Below, piece by piece: positions 51,921 through 59,462 of a DNA stretch of 64,000 nt. The notes under the pieces are model-generated. The model did no database searches. It was not told where the DNA came from and saw only the letters and a program-made list of their open reading frames with translations. The position numbers and the translations under genes were made by a program. The stretch comes from Bacillota bacterium. GTDB lineage: Bacteria; Bacillota; Clostridia; Oscillospirales; Oscillospiraceae. Position 1 is the first letter of the stretch. Each line of letters opens with the position of its first letter. The DNA lies in contig JAUNCL010000007.1 in assembly GCA_030535235.1 (NCBI GenBank), positions 1 to 64,000 of the forward strand, given 5' to 3'.

Positions 51921-51960
51921 AATAAAAAAATCACACCCTGTTGGGTGTGATTTTTTTATT
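51921..51960 (+). terminator. Intrinsic terminator after tRNA-Gly
   Basis: A perfect 18-bp stem (AATAAAAAAATCACACCC with its complement) and a 4-nt loop, containing its own T run. Confidence 0.88.
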
Positions 51961-51996
51961 CCTGGAATGGATCATCTTGATTCCTCTCTTTTTTTC

Positions 51997-52023
51997 ATGC
52001 AAGATTCTTTTTGAATCTTGCAT
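51997..52023. promoter_or_regulatory. Palindromic operator candidate
   Basis: ATGCAAGATTC and GAATCTTGCAT are separated by TTTTT: 11-bp perfect arms. The right arm contains the -35 of the following promoter. Confidence 0.55.
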
Positions 52024-52046
52024 ATTTCATAAAATAGGCGTATGAT
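52018..52046 (+). promoter_or_regulatory. Predicted promoter of the cytidylate-kinase-like gene
   Basis: TTGCAT and TATGAT are separated by 17 nt; the -35 lies in the palindrome arm. Confidence 0.6.
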
Positions 52047-52118
52047 GGGAGAGAAATACTCTACCCCGGCACAACGACAGCGAATGGAACCAGACGCATC
52101 TCAAAGGGAGGAATCACC

Positions 52119-52700
52119 ATGAGTAAGCAGATCATCACCATCGGACGACAGTGCGGAAGCGGAGGACACATCATCGGGCAGGAGATCGCCAAAAAGCTGG
52201 GCATCCCCTTCTACGACAAGGAATTTCTGGAAAACGAGGGCCTGCGGGAATCCGCCCGGGAGCCCTCCTGCACCAGTTTGCTCTTCGGTCTGGCCACCGG
52301 GATGTACGACGGCTACATCCTCAGCAAGTCGGAGGAGCTCTCCCCGGCGGAGCAGGCCGACGCCTGCCAGGCCGACCTCATCCGAAGCCTGGCGGAGAAA
52401 GGCCCCTGCGTCATCGTGGGCCGGTGCGCCGACTTCATTCTCCGGGACCGGGCCGACTGCCTGAAGGTCTTTGTCCACGGAGAGTTAGAGGACCGGGTCC
52501 AGCGTCTGGTCACCGAGGACCACCTCTCCCAGGAGGATGCCCAGCGGCAGATCAGGAGCAAGGACTCCATGCGGGCCAGACACTATCAGTTCGTCACCGA
52601 CCAGCCCTGGGGCAAGTCGGAAAACTACCACCTGACCCTGGACAGCAGCGTGCTGGGCATCGACCGCTGCATCGACCTCATCCTGGCCTGCTGCCAGTAA
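52119..52700 (+). CDS. Cytidylate-kinase-like family protein
   Basis: 193 residues. The P-loop is GRQCGSGGHIIGQEIAKKLG near residues 9-28, and the body has the AdkLike/CMPK2-type fold with GRCADFILRDR and a SMRARHYQFVTDQPWG lid-like segment. This family (cytidylate_kin2) is common in gut Firmicutes and is distinct from Cmk; its substrate is not established. GGAGGAATC lies before the ATG. It is monocistronic, with a palindromic operator-like site over its promoter. Confidence 0.88.
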   Translation: MSKQIITIGRQCGSGGHIIGQEIAKKLGIPFYDKEFLENEGLRESAREPSCTSLLFGLATGMYDGYILSKSEELSPAEQADACQADLIRSLAEKGPCVIVGRCADFILRDRADCLKVFVHGELEDRVQRLVTEDHLSQEDAQRQIRSKDSMRARHYQFVTDQPWGKSENYHLTLDSSVLGIDRCIDLILACCQ

Positions 52701-52709
52701 ATTTGTACC

Positions 52710-52745
52710 AAAGCCTCCCTCTCACAGGGGAGGCTTTCCTTTTTG
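52710..52745 (+). terminator. Intrinsic terminator after the cytidylate-kinase-like gene
   Basis: A 10-bp stem AAAGCCTCCC, 8-nt loop, then CCTTTTTG. The stem matches the terminal inverted repeat of element E. Confidence 0.75.
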
Positions 52746-52763
52746 TCCATACGGCTCACCGGC

Positions 52764-52783
52764 GGAACGGGCATGCCCGTTCC
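52764..52783. repeat. Palindromic repeat module A
   Basis: The 20-bp palindrome GGAACGGGCATGCCCGTTCC; it ends directly against the stop of the minus-strand gene at 52784. Confidence 0.85.
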
Positions 52784-53287
52784 CTACACGGAAATATCCT
52801 GATTTCTCGTTCCCAACTCCACTTCCTCCGGCGGGACCCCCAGCAGGAGCTGGACCCCAGCCCCGGCCAGGACGTAGAGGGGAGAGACCCGCTCCCCCCG
52901 GGGCAGAAAGAACTCCTGGCAGTCCAGGCAGTCCCCGCCCAGGGTCACCACCTCCCGCTGGAGGACCAGCCCCATCTTCTCTTCCCCCAGGCTGGACAGG
53001 GTCAGGGAGTCCTTGGGGCTCATGCCGTAGCTCACCGCCCAGCCGGCGGTCATCTCCCCCGCCAGAGGGGACAGCCGCCCCGGCACCAGCAGGGCCCGGC
53101 AGCGCAGGGGCAGGCTGCTCTCCTCCCGCCGCATGTCCGGGGAGACCACCAGCAGGTCGGCCGGCTCCTCTGGGGGCAGGCAGCCGGCGGGGCAGAGCTC
53201 CACCCCCTCCCGCAGGCCCTCCGGCAGGCTGTGGGCCAGAAAGTCCGACAGCTCCGTGCCCCTCTCTAAAATTCCGATGGTAACCAT
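52784..53287 (-). CDS. Hypothetical protein
   Basis: 167 residues, no signal peptide or membrane segment. It begins VTIGILERGTELSDFLAHSL, then ADLLVVSPDM, an alpha/beta pattern like a small Rossmann-type domain, and has a few Cys (CLPPEEP, GDCLDC). I recognise no family. The ATG at 53287 is 8 nt after GGAGG; an ATG two codons upstream is too close. It is divergent from proS. Confidence 0.6.
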   Translation of the reverse strand: MVTIGILERGTELSDFLAHSLPEGLREGVELCPAGCLPPEEPADLLVVSPDMRREESSLPLRCRALLVPGRLSPLAGEMTAGWAVSYGMSPKDSLTLSSLGEEKMGLVLQREVVTLGGDCLDCQEFFLPRGERVSPLYVLAGAGVQLLLGVPPEEVELGTRNQDISV

Positions 53288-53359
53288 GTACATTCCCTCC
53301 TTTTCTCCCTATAGTATGGGGAAAAAATGGCGGATTTATCCCGGAAAGTACGGATGTTC

Positions 53360-53388
53360 TTGACTTTTTCCCCTATCAGTCATACAAT
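53360..53388 (+). promoter_or_regulatory. Predicted promoter of proS
   Basis: TTGACT and TACAAT are separated by 17 nt. Confidence 0.65.
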
Positions 53389-53449
53389 ATTTTTTACCCG
53401 TACACCAAAACCTCATGCGTGAGATTCTCATAAAAAAGGATGGAACACT

Positions 53450-54892
53450 ATGGCTAAGGACAACAAGAAGAAAGTAGAACAGATCACCGACATGGAGGTG
53501 GACTTCGCCCAGTGGTACACCGACGTGTGCAAGAAGGCCGAGCTCATCGACTACTCCTCCATCAAGGGCATGTTCATCTACCGACCCTATGGCTACGCCA
53601 TCTGGGAAAACATCCAGAAGGAACTGGACCGCCGCTTCAAGGAGACCGGTCACGAGAACGTGGCCATGCCCATGCTCATCCCCGAATCCCTCCTCCAGAA
53701 GGAGAAGGACCACGTGGAGGGCTTCGCCCCTGAGTGCGCCTGGGTGACCTACGGCGGCAGCGATCCCCTGGAGGAGCGCTACTGCATCCGCCCCACCTCC
53801 GAGACCCTCTTCTGCGAGCACTTCAAGAACATCATCCAGTCCCACCGGGACCTGCCCAAGCTGTACAACCAGTGGTGCTCCGTCCTGCGCTGGGAGAAGA
53901 CCTCCCGTCCCTTCCTGCGCCACCGGGAGTTCCTGTGGCAGGAGGGTCACACCATGCACGCCACCGCCGAGGAGGCCAAGGCCGAGACCCAGCAGATGCT
54001 GAACGTCTACGCCGACTTCCTGGAGAACGTGCTGGCCATGCCCGTGGTCAAGGGCCAGAAGACCGAGAAGGAGAAGTTCAACGGCGCTGAGGAGACCTAC
54101 ACCGTGGAGTGCATGATGCACGACCGCAAGGCCCTCCAGTCCGGCACCAGCCACTACTTCGGCGACGGCTTCGCCAAGGCCTTCGACATCACCTTCACCG
54201 GCAAGGACAACCAGCCCCATCATCCCCACCAGACCTCCTGGGGCGTGTCCACCCGGATGATCGGCGGCATCATCATGACCCACGGCGACAACAACGGCCT
54301 GGTGCTGCCCCCCCGCATCGCCCCCATCCAGGCCATGGTCATCCCCGTGGCCCAGCACAAGGAGGGTGTCATCGACGCCGCCACCGCCCTGATGGAGCGT
54401 CTCCAGGCCGCCGGCATCCGCACCAAGATGGATGCCTCCGACCAGTCCATGGGCTGGAAGGCCGCCGAGTATGAGATGAAGGGCATCCCCCTGCGGGTGG
54501 AGATCGGCCCCAAGGACATGGAGAAGAACCAGTGCGTCCTGGTCCGCCGGGACAGCGGCGAGAAGGTCTTCGTGAGCCTGGACCAGCTGGAGAGCACCGC
54601 CCTGGCCCTGCTGGACGCCATCCACGAGGGTCTGTTCAACCGGGCCAAGAAGAACCTGGAGGACCACATCTTCCCCGCCCACTCCCTGGAGGAGGCCAAA
54701 AAGCTCCAGGAGGAGAACGGCGGCTTCATCAAGACCATGTGGTGCGGCCAGCTGGACTGCGAGCTGAAGATGAAGGAGGAGGGCGGCATGACCTCCCGCT
54801 GCATCCCCTTCGAGCAGGAGCACCTGGGGGACACCTGCCCCATCTGCGGCCGGGCCGCCAAGAAGATGATCTACTGGGGCGTCGCCTACTAA
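53450..54892 (+). CDS. proS: Prolyl-tRNA synthetase (short, archaeal/eukaryotic-type class)
   Basis: 480 residues, without the editing INS domain of the long bacterial form. Class II motifs: motif 1 [20 protein letters not shown], motif 2 [16 protein letters not shown], motif 3 in [16 protein letters not shown]. The C-terminal zinc-type domain ends [18 protein letters not shown], which is typical of this type. The terminator after it is strong. It is monocistronic from its own promoter. Confidence 0.96.
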   Translation: MAKDNKKKVEQITDMEVDFAQWYTDVCKKAELIDYSSIKGMFIYRPYGYAIWENIQKELDRRFKETGHENVAMPMLIPESLLQKEKDHVEGFAPECAWVTYGGSDPLEERYCIRPTSETLFCEHFKNIIQSHRDLPKLYNQWCSVLRWEKTSRPFLRHREFLWQEGHTMHATAEEAKAETQQMLNVYADFLENVLAMPVVKGQKTEKEKFNGAEETYTVECMMHDRKALQSGTSHYFGDGFAKAFDITFTGKDNQPHHPHQTSWGVSTRMIGGIIMTHGDNNGLVLPPRIAPIQAMVIPVAQHKEGVIDAATALMERLQAAGIRTKMDASDQSMGWKAAEYEMKGIPLRVEIGPKDMEKNQCVLVRRDSGEKVFVSLDQLESTALALLDAIHEGLFNRAKKNLEDHIFPAHSLEEAKKLQEENGGFIKTMWCGQLDCELKMKEEGGMTSRCIPFEQEHLGDTCPICGRAAKKMIYWGVAY

Positions 54893-54910
54893 ATTTTATC
54901 ATTACGCCAA

Positions 54911-54945
54911 CGGCTCCCTCAAAAGAGGGAGCCGCTTCGTTTATT
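54911..54945 (+). terminator. Intrinsic terminator after proS
   Basis: A 10-bp stem CGGCTCCCTC, a 4-nt loop, then CTTCGTTTATTTT. Confidence 0.85.
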
Positions 54946-54990
54946 TTCATCGTGGGTGTGGGCCTCCGGTGGGGCCCCGGTCTGAAATGA

Positions 54991-55019
54991 TTGACGCAAG
55001 GGAATGATTCAGATATAAT
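54991..55019 (+). promoter_or_regulatory. Predicted promoter of the toxin-antitoxin pair
   Basis: TTGACG and a perfect TATAAT separated by 17 nt, 33 nt upstream of the antitoxin ATG. Confidence 0.65.
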
Positions 55020-55052
55020 AAAGGCAGAATAATGACCGAAAGGGGTGCTGAC

Positions 55053-55319
55053 ATGGTAATCAAATCGGCAACCACCCTGCGCAACGAGTATGACAGCGTA
55101 GTCACCTTGGCAAAAAGCAGACAAGAGCCCGTGTTCGTGACCAGAAACGGCGAAGGCGAAATGGTATTTCTGCCCATCGAGCTGTGGGAAAAACGGGAAG
55201 CGGAATTGAATCTTCTGGATAAACTCCTCAAGCGGGAACAAAGCCGCATCGCCGGCGCGAAAACCTTCTCCATGGAGGAGATGACGGAACTGGCGGAGGC
55301 AGAGCTGCGTGAAGGTTGA
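55053..55319 (+). CDS. Phd/YefM-family antitoxin
   Basis: 88 residues. The N-terminal half (MVIKSATTLRNEYDSVVTLAK, EPVFVTRNGEGEMVFLPIE) is the Phd/YefM DNA-binding fold; the charged C-terminal helix would wrap the toxin. GAAAGGGG is about 7 nt before the ATG at 55053. It overlaps the toxin start by 11 nt. Such antitoxins usually repress their own promoter, here at 54991-55019. Confidence 0.9.
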   Translation: MVIKSATTLRNEYDSVVTLAKSRQEPVFVTRNGEGEMVFLPIELWEKREAELNLLDKLLKREQSRIAGAKTFSMEEMTELAEAELREG

Positions 55320-55620
55320 ATGGTTGTATGAAGCCCAGATGGAGTTCAGGGAGCTTCTGACCTACTACAAAACCAACGTGGGGACAGCCAGCGCCCGGAA
55401 ATTCTCCCGCAAAATTTTGGATTCGGTCCGCCAACTGGAGCAGTTCCCTGAGATGGGGGTGCTCAAAGAGGAGCGGCTGCTGGGCAGGTATGGGTTCCGC
55501 GCCCTCTTTGTGGGGCAGTATGTCTGTGTTTACCGCATCGACGGAGATACGGTCTATATCTACCATTTGGTGGATGCCAGGACCAATTATATGTATCACA
55601 TCTTTGGCATTGAGCCATAA
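55309..55620 (+). CDS. RelE/ParE-family toxin
   Basis: 103 residues from GTG at 55309: VEWLYEAQMEFRELLTYY, then FSRKILDSVRQLEQFPEMG and GRYGFRALFVGQYVCVYRIDGDTVYIYHLVDAR, the RelE/ParE fold with a conserved Arg and Tyr pattern. It probably cleaves mRNA on the ribosome or inhibits gyrase, depending on subfamily; I cannot separate these from the sequence. The reading frame overlaps the antitoxin end, so the pair is translationally coupled. Confidence 0.9.
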   Translation: MKVEWLYEAQMEFRELLTYYKTNVGTASARKFSRKILDSVRQLEQFPEMGVLKEERLLGRYGFRALFVGQYVCVYRIDGDTVYIYHLVDARTNYMYHIFGIEP

Positions 55621-55625
55621 AATAA

Positions 55626-55668
55626 AACCCCACCCTCACGGCTTCTGCGGGCCTGTGAGGGTGGGGTT
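55626..55668. terminator. Bidirectional terminator
   Basis: A 14-bp stem AACCCCACCCTCAC with its complement between the toxin gene and the ABC ATPase. Confidence 0.8.
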
Positions 55669-55684
55669 GTGTTCTGCTATAAAT

Positions 55685-56407
55685 TTACAGCACCTTGGCC
55701 AGGAAGCTCCTGGTGCGCTCCTCCTGGGGGTTGTTGAAGATCTCGGCGGGGGTGTTCTGCTCCACGATCCTGCCGTCGGCCATGAAGAGGACCCGGTCCC
55801 CCACCTCCCGGGCAAAGCCCATCTCGTGGGTGACCACCACCATGGTCATGCCGTCCTCGGCCAGCTGCTTCATGACGTCCAGCACCTCGCCCACCATCTC
55901 GGGGTCCAGGGCGGAGGTGGGCTCGTCGAAGAGCATGACCTTGGGCTTCATGGCCAGGGCCCGGACAATGGCGATGCGCTGCTTCTGGCCGCCGGAGAGC
56001 TGATTGGGATAGGCGTCGGCCTTGTCCACCAGGTCCACCACCTTCAGCAGGCGCATGGCCTCCTCGTCGGCCTCGGCCTGCTTCATGAGGCCGGTCTGGA
56101 CGGGAGCCAGGGTGATGTTCTTCCGGATGGTCATGTTGGGGAAGAGGTTGAAGTGCTGGAAGACCATGCCCATCCGCTGCCGCATCTTGTTGATGTCGGT
56201 CTTGGGGTCGGTGATGTCCACACCCTCAAAGGTGATGGTGCCGGCGGTGGGGTTTTCCAGCAGGTTCAGGCACCGCAGGAAGGTGGACTTGCCGGAGCCG
56301 GAGGGGCCGATGACCACCACCTTCTCCCCGGGATAGATGTGCTCGGAGATATCCTTCAGGACCTCGTGGTCCCCAAAGGACTTGGAGAGATGTTTAACGT
56401 CGATCAC
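55685..56407 (-). CDS. Polar amino-acid ABC transporter ATP-binding protein
   Basis: 240 residues. Walker [10 protein letters not shown] near residue 33, signature LSGGQKQR near 139, Walker [15 protein letters not shown]. It powers import through the permease encoded just upstream. It is last of a three-gene operon: substrate-binding protein, permease, ATPase. Its start overlaps the permease end by 14 nt. Confidence 0.95.
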   Translation of the reverse strand: MIDVKHLSKSFGDHEVLKDISEHIYPGEKVVVIGPSGSGKSTFLRCLNLLENPTAGTITFEGVDITDPKTDINKMRQRMGMVFQHFNLFPNMTIRKNITLAPVQTGLMKQAEADEEAMRLLKVVDLVDKADAYPNQLSGGQKQRIAIVRALAMKPKVMLFDEPTSALDPEMVGEVLDVMKQLAEDGMTMVVVTHEMGFAREVGDRVLFMADGRIVEQNTPAEIFNNPQEERTRSFLAKVL

Positions 56408-57161
56408 CTTGACGCAGCCTCCTTTCCAGAATGCCCAGCAGCCAGGTGAAGATCATCACCAGCACCAGGTAGATCGCGGCGGTGCCCAGCAGGGGGAACA
56501 TCTGCTCATAGGTCCGGTTCATAACGCCCCGGGCGGCGTAGAGCAGTTCCTTGCCGCCGATGACCGTGATGAGGGAGGTGTCCTTCAGCAGGACGATGAA
56601 CTCGTTGCCCAGGGCGGGCAGAATGGCCTTGATGGCCTGGGGGATGATGATAAAGCGCATGGTCTGGAAGTAGTTCAGACCCAGGGACCGGCCGGCCTCC
56701 ATCTGGCCCTTGTCCACGGACATGAGGCCGCCCCGGATGATCTCGGCCACGTAGGCGCCGGAGTTGATGCCCAGGGTGAGGGTACCCACCATGGTGAAGT
56801 TGCGGCTGTTGGCGAAGATCAGCATGGCCATGATGAGCAGCTGGACCATCATGGGGGTGCCCCGGATGACGGTGACGTAGATCTTACAGATCAGATTCAG
56901 GATAAACAGGACGGGGTTCTTGTGACCGGGGCGCTGCTGGTCGTGGGCGGTGCGGATCATGGCCACCAGGATGCCCAGGACGATGCCCAGCACCAGGGCC
57001 ATGGCGGTGACCAGCAGGGTGGTGCCGACGCCCTGGATGTACTGCTGCCAGCGGTCGGCCTCAAGAAAGGCCCGGTAGAACTTCAGGAAAAAATCCTGCC
57101 AGAAGGTCAGGTCCTGGGCGGGCAGAGCGGACAGGGCTTCAAAGGTGGAAGTCAGGTCCAT
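56394..57161 (-). CDS. Polar amino-acid ABC transporter permease
   Basis: 255 residues with about five membrane helices. [18 protein letters not shown] and the EAA loop [29 protein letters not shown] are diagnostic for HisM/GlnP-type permeases. AGGTGA lies about 9 nt upstream of the ATG at 57161. It is preceded by a large inverted repeat that separates it from the substrate-binding gene, and overlaps the ATPase start. Confidence 0.95.
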   Translation of the reverse strand: MDLTSTFEALSALPAQDLTFWQDFFLKFYRAFLEADRWQQYIQGVGTTLLVTAMALVLGIVLGILVAMIRTAHDQQRPGHKNPVLFILNLICKIYVTVIRGTPMMVQLLIMAMLIFANSRNFTMVGTLTLGINSGAYVAEIIRGGLMSVDKGQMEAGRSLGLNYFQTMRFIIIPQAIKAILPALGNEFIVLLKDTSLITVIGGKELLYAARGVMNRTYEQMFPLLGTAAIYLVLVMIFTWLLGILERRLRQGDRR

Positions 57162-57201
57162 AGGGGGGATCACCTCTCTCTAAATAGTGTGATTGGGACG
57201 G

Positions 57202-57281
57202 TTTTGCCGGTTATCGAAAAAAGCCCTGGGGACTTGCTTCGATAACCGGCAAAAGGGGCGGCGCGGTGGCCGCCCCTTCGG
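57202..57281 (-). other. Hairpins between substrate-binding protein and permease genes
   Basis: First on the minus strand, GGGGCGGC and GCCGCCCC form a terminator-like stem (57255-57279) ending in TTTT. Next is a perfect 17-bp inverted repeat, TTTTGCCGGTTATCGAA at 57202-57218 and its complement at 57238-57254. Confidence 0.7.
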
Positions 57282-57300
57282 AAAAAATCCGGTATTTTGC

Positions 57301-58116
57301 TTACTCTGCGGCGATGTACTTGTCCAGAATGGTCTGGATGGTGCCGTCCTCGGTCAGCTCAGCCAGAGCGGCGTTGACAGCCTCCACCAGGGCGGTGTTG
57401 CCCTTGGCAAAGCCGATGGCGTAGTTCTCGGTGACATACTCGGTGTCCAGGATGGTCAGGCCGGCATTGGCTTCCACGAAGGCCTGGGCAGGAGCCTTGT
57501 CGATGACCACGCAGTCCACCTGGCCGTTCATCAGGGCCTGGACGGCGGTGATGCCGTTGTCATAGGCGGTGACATGCTCTTCGCCGTAGTCGTCGGTGCA
57601 GTAGATGTTGCCGGTGGTGCCGCGCTGGGTGCCGATCATCTGCTCACCCAGGTTGTCCAGGGTGACGTCGGAGCCTTCCTTCACGATGATCACCTGCACG
57701 CCGGTGGCATAGCTCTCGGAGAAGTCCATGACGGCCAGACGCTCGTCGTTGACGGTGACACCGGCCATGACCATGTCGCTCTTGCCGTTCTGGGCGGCCA
57801 TCAGGGCGGCGTCAAAGTCCATGTCGTCGATCTGGAGCTCCAGGCCCAGCTTGTCGGCGATGGCCTGGGCGATCTCCACGTCGATGCCCTCGTACTCGCC
57901 GGCGTCGTTGGTCATCTCATAGGGAGGGAAGGCGGCGTTGGTGGACATGGTCAGCACGCCCTCGGTAACGGTGGTCAGGGTGCCCTCCTCAGCGGGCTCG
58001 GTGACCTCGGTGCCCTCGGTCTCGGGGGCGGGCTCTTCTTTGCCGCCGCAGGCGGTCAGAGCGCAGACGGACAGCAGCATGGCTGCGGCCATCAGGACAG
58101 AAAGAAACTTCTTCAT
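57301..58116 (-). CDS. Polar amino-acid ABC transporter substrate-binding lipoprotein
   Basis: 271 residues. The lipobox LTAC places the lipidated Cys at residue 23; after an acidic linker the SBP_bac_3 fold begins GVLTMSTNAAFPPYEMTND and ends in TIQTILDKYI. The ligand is probably a polar or basic amino acid such as glutamine, but the sequence does not fix it. AAGAGG lies about 8 nt upstream of the ATG at 58116. It heads the transporter operon. A hairpin pair after it may raise its level over the membrane subunits. Confidence 0.94.
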   Translation of the reverse strand: MKKFLSVLMAAAMLLSVCALTACGGKEEPAPETEGTEVTEPAEEGTLTTVTEGVLTMSTNAAFPPYEMTNDAGEYEGIDVEIAQAIADKLGLELQIDDMDFDAALMAAQNGKSDMVMAGVTVNDERLAVMDFSESYATGVQVIIVKEGSDVTLDNLGEQMIGTQRGTTGNIYCTDDYGEEHVTAYDNGITAVQALMNGQVDCVVIDKAPAQAFVEANAGLTILDTEYVTENYAIGFAKGNTALVEAVNAALAELTEDGTIQTILDKYIAAE

Positions 58117-58177
58117 TTTGTAACCTCTTTTCAAATTTTCATTGGTTGGCGCAATCAGCCAACTTAAGAACACTTGG

Positions 58178-58206
58178 ATTATACGCAGGATTCAATAAAA
58201 ATGCAA
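58178..58206 (-). promoter_or_regulatory. Predicted promoter of the amino-acid transporter operon
   Basis: On the minus strand TTGCAT and TATAAT are separated by 17 nt. Confidence 0.6.
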
Positions 58207-58247
58207 GGGGGGCCGGAGGGCTTTTCTATATATTCGGCAAATTGCAA

Positions 58248-58280
58248 GAAAAGGGCAGTGTGGTTTTCACCACACTGCCC
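58248..58280 (-). terminator. Intrinsic terminator after the crotonase gene
   Basis: An 11-bp stem GGGCAGTGTGG with its complement, a 6-nt loop, then TTTTCTTGC on the minus strand. Confidence 0.82.
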
Positions 58281-58351
58281 AATTTCAACAAGATAAATAT
58301 TCACTTTCAGCGAATATTGTATATTCCTCGACTCCGGGGAGGCAGGGAATA

Positions 58352-59128
58352 TCAGATGAAGTTTGCCTTGCGCTTCTCCAGGAATGCGCCCAGGCCTTCC
58401 TCGGCGTTGGCGTGCATACGGACGGCGGCCTGATCGGCGGTCTCTTCCTTCAGCAGCTGCTCCAGGGTGGTCTCGTGAGCCTTGTTCATCAGGGCCTTGG
58501 ACTTGGTGTAGCAGTTCAGGGGGCCGCGGGCGATCTTGGTGGCCAGCTTCATAGCCTCGTCCATCAGCTGATCGGCGGGATAGACATAGTTGGCGATGCC
58601 CAGGGTCTTCATCTCGTCAGCCTTGACCACGCGCTGGGTCAGCATCAGCTCCTTAGCGATGTTGGGGCCAACAACGCGGGGCAGCAGGTAGTGGCAGGCG
58701 CAGTCGGGGATCAGACCGACCTGACCGAAGGCCACGATGAACATGGCGTTGTCAGCCACCAGAGCGATGTCACCAGCCATCAGCAGGGAGGTGCCGGCGC
58801 CGGCGATAGCGCCGTGAGCAGCGGTGATGACGGGCTTGGGGAAGGTGTTCAGCAGGGTGGTGAAGCCGCCGGCCACGGTCATGAAGTCAAAGAAGGCTTC
58901 CTCGGTGGTGATGGACTTCATCTCAGCGATGTCGCCGCCGGCGCAGAAAGCGCGGCCCTCGGCGTTCAGGATGACGCAGCGGACAGCGTCGTCAGCCTTG
59001 GCAGCCTCGAAAGCGGTGGTCAGATCGGCGAAGATCTGCTTGTTCAGGGAGTTCATAGCCTTGGTGCGGTTCATGCTGACAACAGCAACGGCGCCTTCCA
59101 CGCGATACAGGACGGTTTCGAGTTCCAT
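58352..59128 (-). CDS. Enoyl-CoA hydratase/isomerase (crotonase) family protein
   Basis: 258 residues, full crotonase fold: oxyanion-hole segments AEGRAFCAGGDIAEM and HGAIAGAGTSLLMAGD. The two Glu residues of true enoyl-CoA hydratases (GGGCELA and the following PEILLG) are absent: the sequence reads GAGTSLL and VAFGQVGLIPDCA. This pattern is closer to the PaaG/isomerase branch, so classical hydratase activity is doubtful. Codon use is of the highly expressed kind, like the thiolase. It is monocistronic, with its own promoter (59197-59225) and terminator. Confidence 0.9.
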   Translation of the reverse strand: MELETVLYRVEGAVAVVSMNRTKAMNSLNKQIFADLTTAFEAAKADDAVRCVILNAEGRAFCAGGDIAEMKSITTEEAFFDFMTVAGGFTTLLNTFPKPVITAAHGAIAGAGTSLLMAGDIALVADNAMFIVAFGQVGLIPDCACHYLLPRVVGPNIAKELMLTQRVVKADEMKTLGIANYVYPADQLMDEAMKLATKIARGPLNCYTKSKALMNKAHETTLEQLLKEETADQAAVRMHANAEEGLGAFLEKRKANFI

Positions 59129-59196
59129 AGTAATCGTGCTCCTTTATTTTTATTCTTGGGTCATACAGGAAAAAATCCCATGCTAATACAAAATAA

Positions 59197-59225
59197 ATTA
59201 TACCACAGCCTTTTGCCGTTGAAAA
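59197..59225 (-). promoter_or_regulatory. Predicted promoter of the crotonase gene
   Basis: On the minus strand TTTTCA and a perfect TATAAT are separated by 17 nt. Confidence 0.55.
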
Positions 59226-59285
59226 GGATATTTTGTAATTTCTTTTGGGTTTCCCACAGGGGCGTGGTTTCAGCCCTTCGGGTGT

Positions 59286-59419
59286 CGGCGGGAGCAAGCC
59301 CCCGCCCTACGGCGTGACAGCCAACGCTGCAAGGCTTTTTCGATAAGGGACGCAGCGGAACGGGCCCGTTCCCTGCATGGGGTTGTTCGGTATAGTACAC
59401 GACTTTCTCGACAGACTGA
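59286..59419. repeat. Composite palindromic intergenic repeat (modules B, A variant, C)
   Basis: Module B at 59286-59318, then ACGCTGCAAGGCTTTTTCGAT, the shortened palindrome GGAACGGGCCCGTTCC at 59357-59372, and module C at 59395-59419. This fills most of the 334-bp gap between the crotonase and aldehyde dehydrogenase genes. Confidence 0.85.
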
Positions 59420-59462
59420 AATTTCGCCGCCTTCCATTTGGGAGGCGGCGAGATTTTTTCTC

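Noticed and set aside
51843..51960. A tRNA gene as a prophage or island attachment site
   Set aside because: No integrase, no partial tRNA repeat nearby; the next genes are ordinary.
53290..53449. A T-box riboswitch before proS
   Set aside because: The leader is only about 60 nt from the predicted start and lacks the T-box sequence.
57202..57254. Read as insertion-sequence ends
   Set aside because: The arms are only 19 nt apart, with no transposase or target duplication, so a hairpin is the better reading.
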